DNA from: Lucifuga dentata
Lineage: Eukaryota; Chordata; Actinopteri; Ophidiiformes; Bythitidae
Direction: 5' to 3'
NCBI GenBank assembly: GCA_014773175.1
Contig: VXCM01003559.1
Span: 35,001-99,000, forward strand
DNA length: 64,000 nt
Shown piece after piece: positions 57,589-64,000 of the stretch. The position numbers and the translations under genes were made by a program. How positions within the stretch are numbered: the stretch's first letter is position 1; the number at the start of each line of letters is the position of its first letter. The notes beneath the pieces are model-generated. The model was not told where the DNA came from, ran no database searches, and saw nothing but the letters and a program-made list of their open reading frames with translations.

Positions 57589-58178
57589 AGTACTACTGAA
57601 GGCTACTTCCTGTGCCCACCTTACTTTAATTCAGTTTAAAGTTCTACATAGGATTCATGTTATAAAAGCCAAAGCTAGTAAAATGTTTCCTGATTTGAAT
57701 GACATTTGTGATAGATGCCTATTGTCCTCTGCCAAGCATACAGACGTTTTTTTCACGTCCCAAACTGTCAAACTACTGGTCCCATTTTTTCGATATCATG
57801 CCTAAGGCCTTGAATGTCTCTTTAAAACCTTGTCCTTTCATTTCTATACTTGGTGTCATGGATGATGGCAATGCTGTGGGCCTCACACCGGCCAAGGCTG
57901 ATGTGTTGGCCTTCTCCTCTCTGGTGGCTCGCAGAAGATTGTTATTGCACTGGAAAAGCCCGAACCCTCCTCATTCTTCCTCATGGCTCAAGGACCTTTT
58001 TTCATTTTTACATTTAAAGAAGATTAAATACTCTATTAGAGGTACTCCAGGACAGTTTCATAAAAGGTGGAATGATGTGCTCTCTTTTATAAATTCATTA
58101 CCCACTTTGGAAGCTCAGTTTTAAAATTAAATTAAAGGCCTGATGTTGATAGTATTTAAAAAAAAAAAAGAAAAAAAA
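57589..58178 (+). pseudogene. L1-type LINE ORF2 3' end, frameshifted
   Basis: The first frame gives LIQFKVLHRIHVIKAKASKM, then FPDLNDICDRCLLSS. The family expects a zinc-knuckle-like C..C with W..C..H following. The reading then shifts to a frame with RPKLSNYWSHFFDIMPKALN, then ADVLAFSSLVARRRLLLHWK and PGQFHKRWNDVLSFINSLP, up to a stop near 58124. A short 3' UTR and an A-rich tail (58158-58178) follow. The order and spacing fit the C-terminus of fish L1-like ORF2. The reverse transcriptase core and endonuclease are absent, as in most 5'-truncated insertions. Confidence 0.8.
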
Positions 58179-58180
58179 AG

Positions 58181-59394
58181 ACCTTAAACATAAAATACAG
58201 AACGTAAACGTAAAAAAGCATACCATGATTGATTTTTTCTTTTTTTTTTCTAAATGTAAAAAACATACCGTAAATGAAAACCACAATCTGTTAACAAGAA
58301 ATGAGAAAGTTGTAACCAACAACTTTCAACAAACCTATTTCCACCTTCAGATCCCTTGCTGTCTTTTACAAATCTTTTCCACATTTGCTCTCAATTCTCA
58401 GTTCTTNTCCACCTTCAGATCCCTTGCTGTCTTTTACAAATCTTTTCCACATTTGCTCTCAATTCTCAGTTCTTGGTCTCAATTCAGTTTTCTCTTTCTC
58501 AGACCTGACCTTGTTTTGAAGTGGGGGTGGGATTTAACGCTTATTGGCTACCGAGCAAGTGATTGACACATGGCAGTGGCCATTTTGAAGAAATAATTAN
58601 TTTAACGCTTATTGGCTACCGAGCAAGTGATTGACACATGGCAGTGGCCATTTTGAAGAAATAATTAATGTGGAAATGGTGGAGAATCGTACAGCAGGGT
58701 TAAGTTGTACCATTTTATAATGTCACTAAATTATATTTTCCAATTAATCTATTTAATATGAAATTCTTGTTGCTTTTTGTTGTGGCTGACGTTGGCTAGC
58801 CGCTGCTTGTTGCAGTAATGACGGTGGCTAATTCAGTTAGCAAAACATGTGTATCTTCCTGATACAGAGCTAACGTTAACCACTTACTGCCTGAGGTGTT
58901 TTCTGAGAATGTAAATGTAAAATAATTTTTAATAATTTAAAATAATTTTTAATAATCTAAAATGTATTAGTTACAGAAGTTAGGACTTTTTGTTATTGGA
59001 TTGTATTACAATGAACAGGAGTTTTGTTTTAGTCAGTATGTATTTTAGTGCAACCATCATGGGTACCCGAGTCATTCAGATGTCGCTGTATTAGATGCCT
59101 TTTAGGTTAGCCCACTATAAAAGTGTTAATTATACCTAACTCACTTTTTTTTTGACAGTGAAACTTTAAAATAAATCTGAAGCAGTTTTTTTTTTTTTTT
59201 CTTACCTTTACAATTTAATCCAGTATTAGGGAATACTGTGATGGAAAGAATATATACTGTATAATGATAATTTGATATAGACCTCACAGCTGGAACTCCT
59301 GCCTGGTAGGTTCAAAAGAAAAAGTGTATTCCTTGAATGAAGTTCATTCATTTTGTATCATTTTCAGGCATGGCCTGCTTCTATAGAACTGTAT
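58181..59394. other. Non-coding stretch with two assembly duplications
   Basis: 58340-58406 repeats exactly at 58408-58474 and 58533-58599 at 58601-58667. No gene recognised. Confidence 0.5.
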
Positions 59395-60056
59395 CAGAGG
59401 TGGGCCTTCAGGGCCAGCAAGGCCTTCTCTGCTGGCCTAGAGATTGTCAGAGTCAGACAATTATATTTTTATAACTTAATATATATATTACTATATGTAC
59501 TTTACAAAGTTTGATCCCATCAGTCTATTATTAACGTCATTTCATTGCTATGGTACTATCTCCCTCAGTCTCGCTGCTTCCAGTGCAGCTCATAGAAATT
59601 AGAGCTTTTATCCAATCAGATTTTCCACCTGTGCTGTCTCTGGGTAAAAAGAAAATCTAGCCTGAGGCCTTCAGAATCTCAAGTGAATCCCCTCTGCTAT
59701 TCAAGCAAATGGGACAACATTGTTGATTGTCATATTCTTTAACCAATCAGATTTCGAGTTTGCCGTGTAGTGGAGAGCTGCATTATGCTACACATCGTAC
59801 AGCTGCTGGAAATTCATCAGAAGAAGAGAGCCAGTTAGTTAAACTGAAGTAAAAGTATGAGCAGCATCCTGTCATAACGCATAATAATGCTACATACTTG
59901 ATGCTTTAGTGTTAAATCATTTTATTCCATTCAATATGGTTACATCGAATGACAACAGCCTATAGACCTATTGTCATGGTGAGGTTATTAGAAGGTGGTT
60001 TAATTACGGGAGGATCGCATTGAAGGCCTAGGTGTAAAATACACGGCCCGCCACTG
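59395..60056 (+). mobile_element. hAT non-autonomous element with perfect 8-bp target duplication
   Basis: Tips CAGAGGTGGGCC and, reverse-complemented, CAGTGGCGGGCC. The target duplication AACTGTAT is exact at 59387-59394 and 60057-60064. No transposase is encoded. It aligns in inverted orientation with the longer, older copy at 52953-54365 (shared blocks include GGCCAGCAAGGCCTTCTCTG and TGATTGTCATATTCTTTAAC). Confidence 0.9.
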
Positions 60057-60064
60057 AACTGTAT

Positions 60065-61591
60065 TTAACATTGCAGTTTTGTCATGTGTCTTTGTTTGTG
60101 TTGGAAATAATTCTTTAGAAATATATATTTTAGAAACTGAAAATATTTAAAACAGGTTACAGTTCATTGTACAGTTACATGTTAAAAAAGAGTATATTCT
60201 CTCATCCCAAATGTGTGTTAAAAAAAAAACAAAACACAATTCTGTTACAATGTTTTGCAGAAAAGCTGTAGCAGAACTTGTGGAATGCATTCATAAATAT
60301 ACAAGAGGAAGGTGGACTCAAGCACACCAACTTTTCAGACCACTATATATTCCTGCCACGGCTCCAGGCAGACATATTCAGCAATGGTTGAAACGCTCGT
60401 CCTNAGACCACTATATATTCCTGCCACGGCTCCAGGCAGACATATTCAGCAATGGTTGAAACGCTCGTCCTCTCACACACTGAGGAAAACTTGACTCTGA
60501 ACTAATTTTGGGAACTAGGCTAGACAAAAAATTTCATCATCTCTGCAGATTGTCCAGAAGTATGGGTGACACGTCCACTAGATAAGAGGCTGGCAGACCT
60601 CAGAGCTGCTATCAATCCAACTGCAGCATCAGATTATGGATGAGGGATCTACATCTGTTTTGCATGATGTACTGCATCAAAGCACTCTGTACAATGTAGT
60701 TGTGTGGAATGCCAAGTATATTAAATATAATTAAGTATATTATATTCATGTTTTTTATAAACCTAAAAAAATTTGAAACATTTATGAATTTGATTCTGGA
60801 AAAGTCAGTATCTAAATTTGACCACGTATTTCTGCAATGTTTCTAAACACTATTGTACATATTTAGCAGTATAAAAAAGCTATACAAGAAAATGTATGTT
60901 AATGCATTCAAGCTGTGTCAATCAATTTGTAACAGCAGGTGGGTTTTTGTTTGTTTGTTTTTTGGGAGGGTATGATTGTTTACATTTTGTATATGGATTG
61001 TAAGTTCAAAATGTGAATCTGGGCAGCTTTTGAAGATTGTGAGATCATTTAAAAGCACATTAAAAACAACCAATTCCCTATTATACCTGTTAAGAACCTT
61101 TATTCAGTGGAAGACAGACAGTTGTAGTTACACTTTAATGTGTATATTGAGGATTAACAGGATTAACAATACCAAATTTGACAGACTTCCACAGTAGTGT
61201 AAACATACTCCGGCTTATGAAGAGTAGAGAAATGTTGAAGCTGTGTGTCTGAAAGCAGGAGGCATTAATGTGCCGGACTGTCAGTATCATCTTGGGGACA
61301 GTCGGCTGACCTTCATCTTCATTTGGCTCTGCATCTTTACCTTGCTACATACAGAAGGTCATGTCTTTATGAACAGTCTTGGCCTGCACTATGATTAGCT
61401 TCGTCAGCATGTGAAACATTTTTCCTTCTGATTTGCAAACATCCAAAAATGGAGTTTCCCTCTGCACACACTCCTGCTTCTTTCCTGCTACATAAATTAA
61501 TCAACTGAATTGATTAGAGCAGTTATGATCTGTTATTTTGCCAATTGTAACTTGTTTCACAGTTTAGTTAAATACAGTATATATCCCAAAG
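60065..61591. other. Non-coding stretch with an assembly duplication
   Basis: 60337-60403 repeats at 60405-60471 around N at 60404. TGTTTTGCAG at 60250-60259 resembles a splice acceptor, but the frame after it matches nothing known. Confidence 0.4.
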
Positions 61592-61869
61592 CAGAGGTGT
61601 AGTGGTGCATATGCAGGTACAGTATATGGCATATATTCACCTCTAAAAAAGTGAATTTACCATATACCCACCTAAAAATAGTCATACATATCAGAGAGAA
61701 GTGTTGCATACGGTATGTGTCATTTTTGTTGACGCTGAATGCTCTTTTGTTCCCTATCATCTTTAAGGCATTACTTTCTCCCAAGCAAAAGGAGTACCGC
61801 GTAGAAACGGCACCAAACCTGGGGAGAAGCTCTGCCTTAAGGCGACACACGGGGAACAGAATTCCCTTG
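61592..61869. repeat. Dispersed repeat beginning CAGAGGTGTAGT, copy 2
   Basis: Partner of 14246-14531, same orientation. Shared order of blocks up to GGGGAACAGAATTCCC. Confidence 0.75.
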
Positions 61870-61973
61870 ACTTCTGTCAATCCTTAACCCATGAATAAGG
61901 ATGTACGAGTACACCATTATCTGTATATCTGGTCAACCAACTAAATTATTTGTATCCGTATCCGTACTCGGAA

Positions 61974-62025
61974 TGGGCGGGGCTTAAACTTGAAGTGGGC
62001 GGGGCTTAAACCGGAAGTTGGTATT
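61974..62025. promoter_or_regulatory. Two GC boxes and an ETS-like site in tandem
   Basis: TGGGCGGGGCTTAAAC occurs twice, 22 bases apart, the second followed by CGGAAGTTGG. GGGCGGGGC is the Sp1/KLF box and CCGGAAGT the ETS core. No start site or exon is visible. It may belong to a transposon. Confidence 0.35.
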
Positions 62026-62635
62026 TGAACACTGACATGGATATGGGTTGATCAGAAGTTGTTATACTTATTAGAAAACTAGTTACAGAACAGCCTCAGA
62101 ATTGAGCTTCAGATCAGTGTTTCTGATCAGAGTCAGAACTATTTACACAACAAGTTTTTATAAACTTATATGAATAAATTTAGCCCAGATAGCCCAAATT
62201 CATAAACGATAGCCATGATTTATTGCATCGCTATATCGTGGTTATGCAAAAATCATGGTGCCCGTTCCCTCAGTCATAAATGCCTATTAGCGACATATTT
62301 TAGCGTTAGCCTTAAAGAGGCGTTACTGTGATATTTCCTTATTTACATGTCATGGTAGCTATTCATAAAACAAACCTACACACAAAAAGTAAGACCTGCT
62401 TCATTCTGGTGGTAAATTTCAGTGGTACGAAATCTGGGTGATGTTTCAAACTATATTTGCCTCACATGTGTTAATGATCAATAACTTTGATAAACTCACT
62501 CAGCTGATCAGCCAGTTTTTAAATGGTGAGTTTTGCTCTAATCTCACACACGTGTGCTCTGTTCACCTGCTGCGCAGCGCACATCTGACTTCCTCAAACA
62601 CATACACCCCCTGCACACACAGCACAATCACACAC

Positions 62636-62637
<2 letters not shown>
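62026..62637. other. Non-coding stretch, possibly a worn DNA transposon
   Basis: ACTCG-rich phrases on both sides (GTACGAGTACACC near 61902, ACTCGGATGG and CCGAGTATTTGG near 62763-62832) suggest degraded inverted ends of an element spanning about 61.9-62.85 kb. Not proven. Confidence 0.3.
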
Positions 62638-62674
<37 letters not shown>

Positions 62675-62682
62675 TGTGTGTG
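62638..62682. repeat. (GT)n microsatellite
   Basis: About 20 GT units with one interruption. Confidence 0.95.
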
Positions 62683-62861
62683 GCCGGCCTATCACAGAAC
62701 AATGTGGACACAGCTACCCAATGAGGAGTTTCCTTCAACATGAGTACAGATTGACACATTTTACTCGGATGGTAATCATGCTCGTAAAAAGTGCATTATC
62801 CATAACAAATACTCGTTTCATCCGAGTATTTGGCTCATCCATACCCATGAGCTTCACTGTA

Positions 62862-62869
62862 CATATATA

Positions 62870-62902
<33 letters not shown>

Positions 62903-62912
62903 CATATAACAT

Positions 62913-62950
<38 letters not shown>

Positions 62951-62951
62951 T
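62862..62951. repeat. Compound (AT)n-(AC)n-(AT)n microsatellite
   Basis: AT run to 62899, AC run 62912-62934, AT run to 62951. Confidence 0.93.
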
Positions 62952-63273
62952 TATAGCATATGCACTAAAATTGAGTTGATTTTAGCTACCATGGAGTTTT
63001 TCCATTAGCTAACATTTGCTGTGTAAATGTATCGGTATCCATGGAAACGATAACTAAAGTCAACGAACCAAGAGATTTTAGAGCTAAATTCTATTCCCAT
63101 TTATTTGAGTTTGGAATGATGAGCAATACAGACACAATTAGCAGAAGGGCAGCTTCATATCACATGGATTTAGGTAAAACTTCTTTGTTAGCTTGTTTCC
63201 TTTTTTTATTTTTTTTTTGTCCATTTTCAATTTTTTTTGGGAGCGGGGCTAATATGAATTTTCTGCATTATAT
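62952..63273. other. Non-coding stretch
   Basis: Nothing recognised beyond short T-runs. Confidence 0.4.
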
Positions 63274-63277
63274 TTAA

Positions 63278-63857
63278 AGGACCATGCCAACCATTTTGCA
63301 TGTTTGAGCCTAATGTATTCAATTTTCATACACATAAGGTTACTGACAATCATTTCCCAAAGCATACTACTGGAACTAAATTAAAAATGTTTTTCCTACC
63401 TTCCAGACCGCCATTGGTTTCAGTTCATTCTGGTACGCTATTAAAATCAACTTGTTGATACTTGAAATGTTCTTGGGATAGGTAATCCATCATCACCAAC
63501 AAGACGTGTATTCAGGTTTTTTTTAGAAGTTACATAATTTTAGCGTTTAAGCACAATAAAAAGCGTGGAGTGAATGTATGTCTCCACCAGGGAATATAGT
63601 CCCAAAAGAAGACCTGTGCTTATTGAAAAATTAAAATGACTGACTTCATAAGGCTGCGTAACTATTAGCAGGAGAAACATTGATTTTTAAGGTGGATGTA
63701 TTGCTTGCATATTTGATTTTGAAAGATTAAGTGATTTTGCAAAATATCAGGAAAACTGAAATAAAGTTTTGTCCTTTAGGAAATGGTTATCAGTAACATA
63801 ACATGTATGAAAATTTAATATATTTGGCTCAAACATGCAAAATGGTGGTATGGTCCT
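63278..63857 (+). mobile_element. TTAA-MITE-1 subfamily A, copy 14 (best reference copy)
   Basis: 580 bp without gaps between TTAA at 63274-63277 and 63858-63861. Tips AGGACCATGCCAACC and GGTGGTATGGTCCT. All interior landmarks are in order, and the central T-run is short (8 T at about 63518-63525). This is the cleanest copy in the window. Confidence 0.94.
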
Positions 63858-64000
63858 TTAATTTTATAGTGCTTGTGACTCAAGTCATCGAATATTTCTT
63901 AGGTGTGCATACACACAACTTTCAGCAGTAACATGAGATATGGGTTGTTCGGTTGAATGACATGCAAAAAGTGTTGCAGACTAAATCAAAAATGCACTTT

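Noticed and set aside
60211..60494. Possible exon after TGTTTTGCAG
   Set aside because: The frame matches nothing known, is doubled by an assembly duplication, and no donor or neighbouring exon is visible.
62438..62932. Frames made of alternating Cys-Val or Tyr-Ile
   Set aside because: Translations of GT/AT/AC microsatellites.
1..64000. CRISPR arrays, operons, ribosome binding sites or phage genes
   Set aside because: No regularly spaced repeats with unique spacers, no prokaryotic gene layout. The content is clearly vertebrate.

Overview
The window looks like teleost fish nuclear DNA. It is AT-rich and full of microsatellites. It carries a mix of repeats typical of bony fish: TTAA-target MITEs, hAT, piggyBac and Tc1 relics, an RTE/Rex3-type LINE ending in (GGAT)n, an L1-type LINE and tRNA-headed SINEs. 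I found no intact protein-coding gene and no convincing host coding exon on either strand. It is best read as intergenic or long-intron sequence. Nearly every open frame is short, lies inside a repeat or crosses a homopolymer.

The main element is a MITE family, called TTAA-MITE-1 here. It starts AGGACCATAC, has terminal inverted repeats of about 85 bp and is flanked by TTAA. Fourteen copies are seen, from 0.6 to 63.9 kb, in two subfamilies. Subfamily A is in the copies at about 0.6, 5.4, 7.8, 8.1, 14.5, 30.6, 39.9 and 63.3 kb. Subfamily B is in those at about 2.4, 10.2, 12.9, 16.2, 32.4 and 38.7 kb. A variable poly-T/A tract inside subfamily A coincides with several assembly gaps.

Region by region. 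0-17 kb: seven whole or partial subfamily copies in the first 13 kb and two more by 16.7 kb, two foldback elements (5.0 and 9.9 kb), a 345-bp repeat present twice (10.6 and 13.6 kb), and the best promoter candidate: a perfect CRE, a TATA-like box and a CpG-rich stretch at 11.7-12.3 kb. 17-30 kb: RTE LINE fragments (17.6 and 19.3 kb), SINEs (21.6 and 22.6 kb), a perfect 21-bp hairpin (24.1 kb), and two more TTAA elements side by side (26.4 and 26.8 kb). 30-45 kb: more MITE copies, a hAT element with a decayed BED-finger transposase (36.5-37.6 kb) and a Tc1 transposase relic (44.8-45.2 kb). 45-64 kb: an inverted pair of hAT elements (52.95-54.37 and 59.40-60.06 kb) that brackets an RTE 3' end, a piggyBac transposase pseudogene and an L1 ORF2 fragment.

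The assembly is a draft. At least nine single-N junctions are flanked by exact direct duplications of about 64-67 bp, which look like unmerged contig overlaps rather than biology. Many other N positions lie in poly-A/T or poly-G runs. Family names come from visible motifs and general knowledge of these families, not from a database search.
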